DNA of 33,710 nucleotides, from positions 1 to 33,710 of the IMG/VR virus record IMGVR_UViG_3300042561_000228, one strand, 5' to 3'. Both the position numbers and the translations under genes were made by a program. Of the stretch, positions 17,316 to 28,100 are shown piece after piece (the stretch's first letter is position 1; the number at the start of each line of letters is the position of its first letter). The notes beneath the pieces are model-generated. The model had not been told where the DNA came from, ran no database searches, and was given only the letters and a program-made list of their open reading frames with translations. The stretch comes from a virus.

Positions 17316-18479
17316 TCATTTACTCAAATTTTTATCTGTAATATTTGTGATAGCATTTTTTAGTTGATTGACGTAACCTGTGGATCTTAAAAGTTTAAAC
17401 ACCAAATTTTCTGTACTATACTCGCCGCTCTTACTTAATCCAGCTTCTCTCATTTCATACAAACGTTTAACTAAACGCTTTAATTTATCTAAATTTTGTT
17501 CTTTTATAGCTGTGGAAATAAACGAAACATATTGTTTGTATTTCTTTGTAATAGCATCTTTATCAATCTGAATGTCTTCTATTTTTGGCTTTTTTACCCA
17601 TTCATTTTTCATCAAACTATATACAGCTTGACTTCTATTGACCTCTTTAATATCTTGAATGTAAACTTCCACTGGATGATTGCCAATTCTAATGTTGTGG
17701 TTTTCATTCCATTTGCTTTTTAAGCCATCCACATAATTCTTAACCAGTTCTTCATTTGGATCAATTTTGGAAAAATCTACAACCAAATGTAAGTCAATAT
17801 CACTTGTTGGTGTCCAATTATATCCGGCAGTACTACCAAGAAAGTATATATTTTCAAGAGGTACATTCAAATCAGTATCTTTGTAAAAAGTATTTGCAAT
17901 AGTTAATAACTTGTTTAATACATCAGGTTTAATAGCATTTTCAGTAGCCCATATCTCAGGATTTAAAATGCTATTATAAATTCTATGAGATTCTTTGATA
18001 CCCAACATTTCTTTTAGTTTATTAATTGTATCTATTGCGCTTTTATGCAATATTGCTTTACCACCAGCTTTGATAAAATCATTTACATTATCTTCACGGT
18101 CATCTATCAAAATACTATCAGGAGTTGCAAACTTTGCTTTTAAATTTCTATGCGGTACCAAATTAGCTTTAATATCAATATTGTTATTGGCTAACCACTG
18201 CTTTTTACCAACATATGCCAAATTGGTAGGCGCATGACTCAATATCTCTACAGGCAAATTTGATACAAAATTATAAAGCAATCTGCCATCTTTCATCCAA
18301 GGCATACTAGAATAGTATTCAGGACAATTCTTATCTACAAACTTAAATCTATTCTTTTTACCGTGTTCAGCATCATAAGTTTCAACAGGTACACCACCAC
18401 TATATCGCTTGAATTGCAATTCCCAATCACTTATCACACCATCCATATCCAAATATATTTTATGTTTATTAGTAATCAT
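17316..18479 (-). CDS. HAD-type phosphatase fused to a Pol-beta-type nucleotidyltransferase
   Basis: The 387-residue product joins two domains. Residues 8-165 form an HAD-type phosphatase: motif I YLDMDGVISDW with D11 and D13, then SHAPT near 81-85 as a motif II-like site, and ILIDDREDN at 123-131 with D126/D127 as motif IV. This arrangement resembles 5'(3')-deoxyribonucleotidases. Residues 170-300 form a Pol-beta-superfamily nucleotidyltransferase: LGSTAGYNWTPTSDIDLHLVVD at 214-235, with the G-S and D-x-D (D227, D229) signature, and a likely third acid at VEVYIQD (E271). A helical C-terminus completes the protein. The combination could pair removal of a terminal phosphate with nucleotide transfer, but the substrate is unknown. 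A sigma70-like promoter and a leader of about 100 bases lie upstream, and a TATTTAT element ends five bases before the ATG. Confidence 0.8.
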   Translation of the reverse strand: MITNKHKIYLDMDGVISDWELQFKRYSGGVPVETYDAEHGKKNRFKFVDKNCPEYYSSMPWMKDGRLLYNFVSNLPVEILSHAPTNLAYVGKKQWLANNNIDIKANLVPHRNLKAKFATPDSILIDDREDNVNDFIKAGGKAILHKSAIDTINKLKEMLGIKESHRIYNSILNPEIWATENAIKPDVLNKLLTIANTFYKDTDLNVPLENIYFLGSTAGYNWTPTSDIDLHLVVDFSKIDPNEELVKNYVDGLKSKWNENHNIRIGNHPVEVYIQDIKEVNRSQAVYSLMKNEWVKKPKIEDIQIDKDAITKKYKQYVSFISTAIKEQNLDKLKRLVKRLYEMREAGLSKSGEYSTENLVFKLLRSTGYVNQLKNAITNITDKNLSK

Positions 18480-18484
18480 TTATA

Positions 18485-18491
18485 ATAAATA
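18485..18491 (-). promoter_or_regulatory. TATTTAT element before the HAD-nucleotidyltransferase gene
   Basis: The sense-strand element ends five bases before the ATG, the same spacing as at four other genes. This gene also has the stronger sigma70-like promoter about 105 bases further upstream, so it may be expressed in two phases. Confidence 0.45.
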
Positions 18492-18566
18492 GTAGCATAT
18501 TATGCGCTTACAGTTAATTTAACTATCAATATTTTAGTATTATTATTTAATAATTAACTTAACCAT

Positions 18567-18578
18567 TTAGTTAACTAA
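18567..18578. promoter_or_regulatory. Perfect 12-base palindrome in the leader
   Basis: TTAGTTAACTAA is a perfect palindrome located just downstream of the predicted sigma70-like start site in the 155-base intergenic region. Its position fits an operator or the base of a leader hairpin. No repressor gene is in the window. Confidence 0.35.
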
Positions 18579-18591
18579 GCGCTAGCTTTAG

Positions 18592-18620
18592 CTTATACTT
18601 TATATAAAAGCAAAAGTCAA
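18592..18620 (-). promoter_or_regulatory. Sigma70-like promoter for the HAD-nucleotidyltransferase gene
   Basis: In the minus sense TTGACT (18615-18620) and TATAAG (18592-18597) each match five of six consensus positions, with an ideal 17-base spacer. The predicted start near 18585 gives a leader of about 105 bases before the ATG at 18479. This is the best host-type promoter in the window. Confidence 0.7.
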
Positions 18621-18634
18621 GTGTTATATTAAAT

Positions 18635-21600
18635 TTAATTTGAAAATAATACTCTAACATAATCGCAATCGTATAATACGTTATCAGAACCAGGCGTAGA
18701 AATTCTACAACTACCAGCTAATTGTGCTGTAGGTCTTCTTGGTACTGCAATAAACATATTATTTATAGATTGACCGGGATTTTCATATTGATAAGTTGCT
18801 GTACCAGCTACCACATAATTTGCATTAGAAAATGCAGTGGTAAAGTTAATTGTATAATCGCCGGTACCATTATCAGTTATGGATGATACGTTATTAGACG
18901 CGTTAGATGATGGTGTGCCTGTTCCATTAAAGTGAATCCATGCTTTTATATTTGTGACACCGCTAGTACCACTGGTACCAGTAATACCACTAGACCCAGC
19001 ATTACCATTTGCGCCACTAGTGCCACTGGTACCTGGATTACCATTTGCGCCACTGGTGCCACTCGTTCCATTGGTACCACTGCTACCCGCACCACCTGGA
19101 CTGCCATTTGCGCCACTGGTGCCACTTGTTCCATTAGCACCACCGGTAGATTTGTATACAACGCCGGTTGTATTATCAACTGTTAGAAAATATCCAGTTG
19201 CGTTACTTGTCAATCCTTCCAATTTAAGTGGTAAATTTGTAGAAGATCCACTTATATGCAATTTATTAACAGGACTCGTTGTGCCTATACCAACATTACC
19301 ACCATTTTTTAGAGTTAATATTTCTACAGAACCACCATCAACAAAACCGAGTCTATCGATACTTGAGTTTTTATAGTAAAATATATTAAATTGATTCCAA
19401 GTACCAGAAGAATTTCCACTCTTCATTAGTATAGAACCCGTACCAAAACTACCTGCCAACCTACCATCTATTATGAATGAATCTTCAACTGTCAAAGATC
19501 CATTCATATATGTTGTGCTGTTTACGTAAAAAGTTCCGTTAACTTGAAGTGTATAATTAGGACTTGTTGTACCTATGCCAACACTGCCATTAGAAGCAAT
19601 ACGCATTCTTTCACTACCACCTGTTTTAAATGTTAGTGTATCAGCGGCTGCCCAATCCATACCAGTATTGGTATCTTGATTAAAAGCATAATATGGGTCA
19701 TGATTACCATAAGCAACTGCTCCTGTAGTATCACCCGCATAAACTACACCCGCACTATTTATCAATAATATAGTGTTGGTACTACCAGCTCTAATTCTAA
19801 ATGGATAGAAATTAGCTCCAACTGCAGCTGCATAATCATATCCAACACCAATTGCCCCACCACCAAAACTTGAATTTGTAGATCTTACAAACAAGAATGA
19901 ACCAGACGTAGTATTTGTTCCTTCTGTTTGTATTTGTAAACCTGAATTTGTAATTATCGTACCAATACCAACACATCCACCTGGAATTATGGTTGGTATA
20001 TATCCAACACTATTTTCGTATCCATATAGTTCTACTCTCTTATATGTACCACCATTAATTAGGAACTTACCAGAAATATAATTTACATCTCCTGTATTAA
20101 TTGACATTCCATAATAATAGTTATCAGCTTTTAGAAAGTTATTGGCGGTTAATTGTAATGGAAATGCGTTGCCATATGGATATGAAACAAACATGAAGTT
20201 GCTTGTATTTATAGAACCAACCACATCCAATTTATAAGCAGGAGTACTTGTGCCTATACCCACATTACCATCTGTAGCTATACGCATTTTTTCATCAACT
20301 GCCGTTCTGAATACAACAGGATAACTACCAATTGAACCTACATACAAAGCTGATGCACTTGAATCAAATCCACCAATTCTTGAACCACCAACCATCGTTT
20401 CAATAACCGCCGAATTGGTGCCGTTAACTTGTAAAAATCTATAGTTTGATTGTGCAGTTGGTGATGTTGTACCAATACCCACATCGCCATCTCCTGTTAT
20501 TACCATTCTAGTAACAACACTACCAAGTACATTTGTATCTGTAGTTTGTACACCAAATTCAAGTCTTGGATTTAAATATTGAGGATTGGCTTGAGTAGTA
20601 TATAGTCTTATATAAGCACCGTAATCATCATTTGCATCTCTTTGTATAAACAATAAACCAGTAGAGTCACCAACACTAGTCATTGTTCCTCCAGATAATC
20701 TAATTGGATATACTGCACCGGCTCCTGTTGAAGAACCATTATTTATAGTTAATTTTTGTGATGGACTTGTTGTACCTATACCAACATTACCATCGGCTGC
20801 AATTCTGAATCGTTCGGATGAATTTGTGTAGATAGTAAAGAAATTACTAGCACCAACACCATATAAATAATGTTGATTTCCAGCACTTCCAATTTCAAAA
20901 TTACCATTTGAATTTCTAATGCGTAAATATCTATCAGATGTATTATTTGCACCAATTGTTACGGATACTCCAGTTCCAGATGTATTTAATCCAACACCAC
21001 CTGTCACATCCAATGAAAATACAGGACTTGTTGTACCTATACCAACATTACCTGCTCCTGTTACAACCAATGAAGTTGCGGATGTACCACCTACTTCAAA
21101 ATAATCTGAAGTATCTACAACTTTTAGATCCCAATTTCTTACACCATTATCAGTTAATCTTAATGTAGAATTACCTGATGTGGCCAATACTCTAATTATT
21201 GGGCTAGACCCAGCTACTTCTAATAATTGACTTGGACTTGTTGTACCTATACCTACGTTACCGACTGATGTAATTCTAAATTTTTCTGTCAGTGTTGAAT
21301 TATCTGATCCGCCTGTAAATGTTCCCACTATAAAAGCACCTGCAGCGGTACCTCCATTTTCATTTAATGCTCTTAAAACCACGCTTGGTCTAGAAGTTCC
21401 TGATCCGCCAAATGTATTTGCTCCTGAACCGGCGCCACTCCATAATTGAAATGCAATTTCTGCGTAGTCATTTGTTGTAGATGTTTTATTTAATTTTAAA
21501 TTTAAAGTTTGTGGACTTGTTGTTGATTGTATATCCGTTAAATAATTAGGACTTGTTGTACCTATACCAACATTACCACCATTTTCTATAGTAAAGATAT

Positions 21601-22123
21601 CAGCCGCATCAGTATTATTAGTAATTCTTAAACTATTAGAATTTGAACCCAGTTTAATATAAGAATTGGATGCACCACTTGAATATCTACCAATTTCTAA
21701 TTTTGCATTATTATCATCTAATATACGAATACCGCCTGCTACACTTAACTTTCCATAAGTTCCCGTAGGACTTGTTGTACCTATACCAACATTACCATTG
21801 TTGTCAATACGAACTCTTTCACTACCAACTGTAACAAACTTTATAGTATTTGTTAATCCACCTGAACCAGTTGATCCAAACACTTGCATTGCCGCACTAT
21901 TATCACTTGGACCATATGTTGCTGCGGTTAATACTGAAAAATAATTAGAACTATACACAGAACCAACTACATCCAATTTATAAACAGGACTTGTTGTGCC
22001 TATACCAACCGATCCTTGTACATACAATCTAGAAGCAGTTAAACTGCCACTGAAACCACTAGCTTTAATAAAAGTTGTAGCTATAATTGATCCTGTAATT
22101 CGAGCACCTTGTAATATTGCCAT
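18635..22123 (-). CDS. Modular tail fibre with VGIGTTSP repeats and C-terminal receptor-binding-type domain
   Basis: The 1162-residue product is a fibre built from about eleven modules of roughly 80-120 residues, each closing with a GNVGIGTTSP-type turn (one is degenerate, GCVGIGTII). Such repeats occur in phage fibres and trimeric adhesin-like proteins. Near residues 993-1057 is a Gly-X-Y segment with GTS/GAN/GNP triplets, followed by a C-terminal domain of about 105 residues (KAWIHFNGTGTPSSNASNNV, then DNGTGDYTINFTTAFSNANY, ending DYVRVLFSN) of the kind found at the tips of many fibres and thought to bind receptors. The N-terminus (MAILQGARITGSIIATTFIK) may attach to the baseplate or to the neighbouring fibre. 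It starts nine bases after the giant fibre gene stops. It has no S74 chaperone of its own. The receptor is unknown. Confidence 0.85.
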   Translation of the reverse strand: MAILQGARITGSIIATTFIKASGFSGSLTASRLYVQGSVGIGTTSPVYKLDVVGSVYSSNYFSVLTAATYGPSDNSAAMQVFGSTGSGGLTNTIKFVTVGSERVRIDNNGNVGIGTTSPTGTYGKLSVAGGIRILDDNNAKLEIGRYSSGASNSYIKLGSNSNSLRITNNTDAADIFTIENGGNVGIGTTSPNYLTDIQSTTSPQTLNLKLNKTSTTNDYAEIAFQLWSGAGSGANTFGGSGTSRPSVVLRALNENGGTAAGAFIVGTFTGGSDNSTLTEKFRITSVGNVGIGTTSPSQLLEVAGSSPIIRVLATSGNSTLRLTDNGVRNWDLKVVDTSDYFEVGGTSATSLVVTGAGNVGIGTTSPVFSLDVTGGVGLNTSGTGVSVTIGANNTSDRYLRIRNSNGNFEIGSAGNQHYLYGVGASNFFTIYTNSSERFRIAADGNVGIGTTSPSQKLTINNGSSTGAGAVYPIRLSGGTMTSVGDSTGLLFIQRDANDDYGAYIRLYTTQANPQYLNPRLEFGVQTTDTNVLGSVVTRMVITGDGDVGIGTTSPTAQSNYRFLQVNGTNSAVIETMVGGSRIGGFDSSASALYVGSIGSYPVVFRTAVDEKMRIATDGNVGIGTSTPAYKLDVVGSINTSNFMFVSYPYGNAFPLQLTANNFLKADNYYYGMSINTGDVNYISGKFLINGGTYKRVELYGYENSVGYIPTIIPGGCVGIGTIITNSGLQIQTEGTNTTSGSFLFVRSTNSSFGGGAIGVGYDYAAAVGANFYPFRIRAGSTNTILLINSAGVVYAGDTTGAVAYGNHDPYYAFNQDTNTGMDWAAADTLTFKTGGSERMRIASNGSVGIGTTSPNYTLQVNGTFYVNSTTYMNGSLTVEDSFIIDGRLAGSFGTGSILMKSGNSSGTWNQFNIFYYKNSSIDRLGFVDGGSVEILTLKNGGNVGIGTTSPVNKLHISGSSTNLPLKLEGLTSNATGYFLTVDNTTGVVYKSTGGANGTSGTSGANGSPGGAGSSGTNGTSGTSGANGNPGTSGTSGANGNAGSSGITGTSGTSGVTNIKAWIHFNGTGTPSSNASNNVSSITDNGTGDYTINFTTAFSNANYVVAGTATYQYENPGQSINNMFIAVPRRPTAQLAGSCRISTPGSDNVLYDCDYVRVLFSN
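18953..19146 (-). repeat. Short collagen-like Gly-X-Y segment in the second fibre
   Basis: About 65 residues follow a Gly-X-Y pattern with GTS, GAN, GSP, GNP and GSS triplets. Unlike the giant fibre it contains proline (GSPGG, GNPG). It separates the VGIGTTSP modules from the C-terminal tip domain. Confidence 0.85.
19265..22015 (-). repeat. About eleven VGIGTTSP modules, with conserved DNA at the module joints
   Basis: The plus-strand string GGACTTGTTGTACCTATACC or a close variant recurs at the joints, for example near 20764, 21022, 21234, 21550, 21770 and 21988, usually followed by AACATTACC. Conservation at the DNA level exceeds what the protein turn requires and offers sites for recombination between modules. 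Confidence 0.8.
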
Positions 22124-22132
22124 ATAATATAA

Positions 22133-25100
22133 TTATTTATTTATCAATCGATTTATTGTTATTTGTTGTTCATCAACTATCTGCTTCAATTCTTTAACAC
22201 CCTGTATCAATACAGCTGTCAATTTACTATAATTTATACCAGATATATTACCCAACTCATCATAACTAACAAATTCAGGATATATCTTCACAACCTCTTC
22301 AGCTATCAAACCAATACTAAATTCATTGTTGTTCTTATACCTAAATGTCACCGGATTCAATAACACAATCTTGTCCAATTGCGGCGGCAATAAAGGCATA
22401 ATATCCGTTTTAGTATTTTCACTAGACGTTTCTATCAATGTAGTAGCACTAACAGTTCCAACAACTGTTAATGTAGTACCATCCACACTTAAAAAATTAA
22501 CACTCTGTAACGTAGTAAGACCAGTAGTTTTTACCAAATAATTAGGCTGATCAGTAAAACTACCACCACTAATTCCACTGGTACCACTAGGAGCACTAAT
22601 ACCACTAGTGCCACTCGTACCACTGCTACCACTAGTTCCACTTATACCACTACTTCCACTACTAGCACTAGCACCTCCACCAGCACTTACACCACTTGTT
22701 CCACTTGTACCAACAGTACCACTACTACCACTCGTTCCGCTTGTGCCACTCGTACCACTGCTACCACTTGTTCCACTGGTTCCATTTCGACCACTTGTGC
22801 CACTGCTACCACTTGTTCCGCTCGTTCCACTTGTGCCACTTGTTCCGTTTGTTCCACTTGTTCCGTTTTGACCGCTACTACCACTTGTGCCGCTCGTTCC
22901 ACTACTACCACTTGTACCACTACTACCACTTGTGGCACTATTACCGCTGCTACCACTATCACGACTAAATCCGCTTGTACCACTACTTCCACTTGTACCA
23001 CTGGTTCCGCTTGTACCACTTGTACCACTGGTTCCATTTCGACCACTCGTACCACTTGTACCACTTGTACCACTGCTACCACTACTACCACTACTACCAC
23101 TGGTTCCGCTTGTGCCACTAGTACCGCTTGTTCCGTTTTGACCGCTGCTACCACTTGTTCCACTTGTACCGCTACTACCACTTGTACCACTACTACCACT
23201 TGTGGCACTATTACCGCTGCTACCACTATCACGACTAAATCCGCTTGTACCACTGCTACCACTAGTACCACTTGTTCCGCTTGTTCCGCTTGTGCCACTT
23301 GTACCACTGGTTCCATTTCTACCACTGCTACCACTAATACCACTGCTACCACTGCTACCACTAGTTCCACTTGTTCCGCTAGTGCCACTCGTTCCATTTG
23401 TTCCGCTTGTTCCGTTTTGACCACTGCTACCACTTGTTCCACTTGTACCGCTACTACCACTTGTACCACTACTACCACTTGTGGCACTATTACCACTGCT
23501 ACCACTATCACGACTAAATCCGCTTGTACCACTGCTACCACTAGTACCACTGGTACCACTTGTTCCGCTTGTTCCACTGGTGCCATTTGATCCGCTTATA
23601 CCACTTGTACCACTAGTACCATTAGTACCACTGCTACCACTTGATCCACTTGTTCCACTTGTGCCACTAGTACCATTTGTACCATTTGACCCACTTATAC
23701 CACTTGTTCCACTCGTTCCACTGGTACCATTTGATCCACTCGTACCACTAGTGCCACTGGTACCACTGCTCCCACTTGATCCACTTGTTCCGCTTGTGCC
23801 ACTAGTACCATTTGACCCACTTGATCCACTTGTACCACTTGATCCACTTGACCCACTTGATCCACTTGACCCACTTGACCCACTTGATCCACTTGATCCA
23901 CTTACACCAGACGATCCGCTACTACCACTAGTACCGCTTGTGCCACTAGTACCATTTGACCCACTTATACCACTTGTGCCACTTGATCCATTACTGCCGC
24001 TTGTTCCACTTGTTCCGCTTGTGCCACTAGTACCACTTGATCCGCTTGTACCACTTGTGCCACTGCTACCACTGGTACCATTAGATCCACTTGTACCGCT
24101 TGTGCCACTAGTACCATTTGTACCACTTGTACCGTTAGATCCACTTGATCCGCTAGTACCAGACGATCCGCTACTACCACTTGTACCGTTTGATCCGCTT
24201 ATACCACTTGTGCCACTTGTACCACTGGTGCCGTTTGTTCCACTGCTACCACTTATACCAGACGATCCGCTACTACCACTTGTACCGTTGGATCCACTTG
24301 TGCCACTTGTACCGTTAGATCCGCTTGTACCGTTAGATCCGCTTGTACCACTTGATCCACTTGATCCGCTTGTGCCACTTGATCCACTTGATCCACTTGA
24401 CCCACTGGTGCCGTTCGATCCGCTTGTACCACTTGTGCCACTTGATCCACTTGACCCACTTATACCAGACGATCCGCTACTACCACTAGTACCGCTTGTA
24501 CCACTAGTACCACTAGTACCACTAGTACCACTTGTACCGTTAGATCCACTTGTGCCACTAGTACCACTGCTTCCACTTGTGCCACTGCTTCCATTTGATC
24601 CACTTGTACCACTACTACCACTTGTACCACTTGTACCACTACTGCCACTTGTACCGTTGGATCCACTTGTGCCACTAGTACCACTGCTTCCACTTGATCC
24701 ACTTGATTCACTTACGCCACTGGTGCCGCTTGTTCCATTTGTACCACTGCTGCCACTTATACCAGAAGATCCACTACTACCACTTGTGCCACTTGTGCCA
24801 TTAGATCCACTTGTACCGCTTGATCCATTTGACCCACTTGTACCGCTTGATCCACTTGACCCACTTGTACCATTTGATCCACTTGACCCACTTGTACCAC
24901 TTGTGCCGCTTGTACCACTTGTGCCATTAGATCCACTTGTTCCACTAGTACCGCTTGTGCCATTAGATCCGCTCGTACCACTAGTACCACTAGTGCCGCT
25001 TGTGCCGCTTGTGCCATTTGATCCACTAGTACCACTTGATCCACTACTACCACTTGTACCGCTTGTGCCACTAGTACCGCTTGTACCACTTGTGCCACTA

Positions 25101-28100
25101 GTACCGCTTGTACCACTTGTGCCGTTTGATCCGCTTGTACCACTTGTGCCGTTTGATCCGCTTGTTCCACTTATACCAGATGATCCACTAGTACCACTTG
25201 TGCCACTAGTACCACTTGTGCCACTAGTACCACTAGTACCGCTTGTTCCACTACTACCGCTTGTACCGTTTGACCCACTTGTTCCACTTGTACCATTAGA
25301 TCCGCTTGTTCCAGATGATCCACTTGTTCCACTAGTACCACTTGTTCCACTACTACCAGATGTACCACTTGTACCGTTAGTACCGTTAGTACCATTAGTA
25401 CCATTTGATCCGCTTGTGCCATTTGATCCACTACTACCACTTGTTCCACTACTACCGCTTGTGCCACTCGTTCCACTACTACCACTTATACCAGAAGATC
25501 CACTGCTACCACTTGTACCGCTTGTGCCATTAGATCCACTTGTTCCAGATGATCCACTACTACCGCTTGTGCCACTACTACCGCTTGTACCATTAGATCC
25601 ACTTGTACCACTTGTGCCACTTGTGCCACTGGTACCATTTGATCCACTACTACCGCTTGTACCATTAGATCCGCTTGTACCAGATGATCCACTACTACCG
25701 CTTGATCCGCTTGTACCAGATGATCCACTTGATCCACTTAATCCACTTGAACCACTTGAACCACTAGTACCGTTTGTACCGCTTGTACCACTAGTACCGT
25801 TTGATCCACTAGTACCACTACTGCCACTTGATCCGCTTGAACCACTTGAACCACTTGATCCACTTGATCCACTTGTACCGCTAGTACCACTTGATCCGCT
25901 TGTACCACTTGTGCCACTGCTACCACTGGTACCGTTAGATCCGCTAGTACCACTTGTTCCATTAGATCCACTTGTACCGGATGATCCACTTGATCCGCTA
26001 GTACCAGACGATCCACTTGATCCGCTAGTACCGGACGATCCACTTGTTCCATTCGTTCCATTGGATCCGCTGGTACCAGATGATCCACTTGATCCGCTAG
26101 TACCAGATGATCCACTTGAACCGCTTAATCCACTTGATCCACTTGATCCACTCGATCCACTAGTACCGCTTGTACCACTAGTACCGCTTGTACCACTAGT
26201 ACCACTTGTGCCATTAGATCCACTTGTGCCGTTTGATCCGCTAGTACCACTTGTGCCATTTGATCCACTTGTTCCACTACTACCACTTGTACCACTTGTT
26301 CCACTACTACCACTTGTACCGCTTGTACCACTCGTTCCACTTGTACCATTTGATCCACTTGTGCCATTTGTGCCGTTAGATCCGCTTGTACCATTTGATC
26401 CACTAGTACCACTTGATCCACTTGATCCACTTGTGCCGCTAGTACCACTTGTGCCGCTAGTACCACTTGTGCCGCTAGTACCACTTGTGCCGTTTGTGCC
26501 ATTAGATCCACTTGTTCCGCTACTGCCAGACGATCCGCTAGTACCAGATGAACCACTTGAACCACTTAACCCACTTGAACCACTTGAACCACTTGATCCG
26601 CTAGTACCGCTTGTACCACTTGTTCCGCTAGTACCACTGGTACCATTTGTACCACTGGTACCATTTGTTCCATTAGATCCACTTGATCCACTTGACCCAC
26701 TTGACCCACTTGACCCACTTGATCCACTTGTACCACTGGTACCACTTGTACCGCTAGTGCCGCTTGTACCACTAGTGCCATTTGTACCATTAGTGCCGTT
26801 TGTACCATTTGATCCACTTGACCCACTTGATCCACTTGATCCACTAGTACCGCTTGTACCGCTTGTACCACTTGTACCACTTGTTCCGCTTGTACCACTA
26901 GTACCGCTTGTACCACTTGTGCCGCTTGTACCACTGGTGCCATTTGTCCCATTACTACCGGATGATCCACTATTACCAGATGATCCACTTGTACCGCTTG
27001 TACCACTTGTACCACTTGTTCCACTAGTACCACTTGTGCCACTGGTGCCATTTGTGCCGCTTGTGCCGTTTGAACCACTGCTTCCACTTATACCAGATGT
27101 GCCACTTGTGCCACTAGATCCGCTCGATCCACTTGACCCACTGGTACCACTCGTACCACTAGTACCACTGGTGCCACTAGATCCGCTTGTACCACTTGTA
27201 CCACTTGATCCACTTGTACCACTTGATCCGCTGCTACCACTTGTACCACTTGATCCATTTGTACCACTTGTGCCACTAGATCCGCTTGTACCACTGGTGC
27301 CACTGCTACCACTAGTACCGTTTGTGCCACTTGTACCACTGGTACCACTTGTACCACTAGTACCACTTGTTCCGCTACTACCACTTGTTCCGCTGCTTCC
27401 ACTGGTGCCTGATCTACCGCTTGATCCTCTTGTGCCACTTGTGCCGGTTGTACCGCTTGTAGTACTTGTACCACTTGATCCGCTTGATCCATCTAATAAA
27501 CCACTACTACCGCTTGTACCACTGCTTCCATTTTCTCCACTAGTTCCACTGGTTCCTATATCGCCACTTTGACCGCTACTACCACCCTCACCATTTGTAC
27601 CGCTTGTGCCTTGACTACCACTGGTACCTGAAGATGTGCTTGTACCGCTTGTGCCGCTTGTATTGCTTGTTCCGCTTGATCCAGCTGATCCTTTTTCTCC
27701 GCTACTACCACTACTACCACTGGTGCCTGTGCCTGAAGTACCACTGGTGCTGATATTACCGCTTACACCTATGATGTATCCGCATGCATCAAACGAAAAA
27801 GTTATGGTTGCGGTATTATCATTATTGAGTACTATTGTTTCTGGTATTAATTGATTGAAATTCTCGTCGTATGTTTGAATTAATACTAGATCTGAGTTTA
27901 AATTATGATCAAATACCCAAGTTTTTGATTTTTGATCGCATGGTATTTGTTTAGTAGCAACATTGTTGAAAAACTGAGAACTGGTTCGACAATAAATAAT
28001 TTTACGTAATTCGTCGATTATTTTAAGAAACAGCTCTGTGGTAGGATCTTTAAAAGTCGCTGTTAATTTTTTATAATCATACAGAGCATTATCCAATTTT

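Noticed and set aside
23481-27572. A plus-strand open frame of 1363 codons made of Pro-Leu-Val-Pro-type repeats opposite the giant fibre gene
   Set aside because: It is the antisense of 9-base Gly-X-Y codons, which lack stops in several frames. It has no independent start signal, and the minus-strand frame has real N- and C-terminal domains.
22687-27744. Many minus-strand out-of-frame ORFs rich in Gln, Val and Asp within the repeat
   Set aside because: They are alternative frames of the same period-9 repeat, broken wherever the pattern varies, with no flanking domains.
22562-27750. CRISPR-like array
   Set aside because: The units are 9 bases long, continuous and in frame as Gly-X-Y codons. 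There are no unique spacers between repeats.
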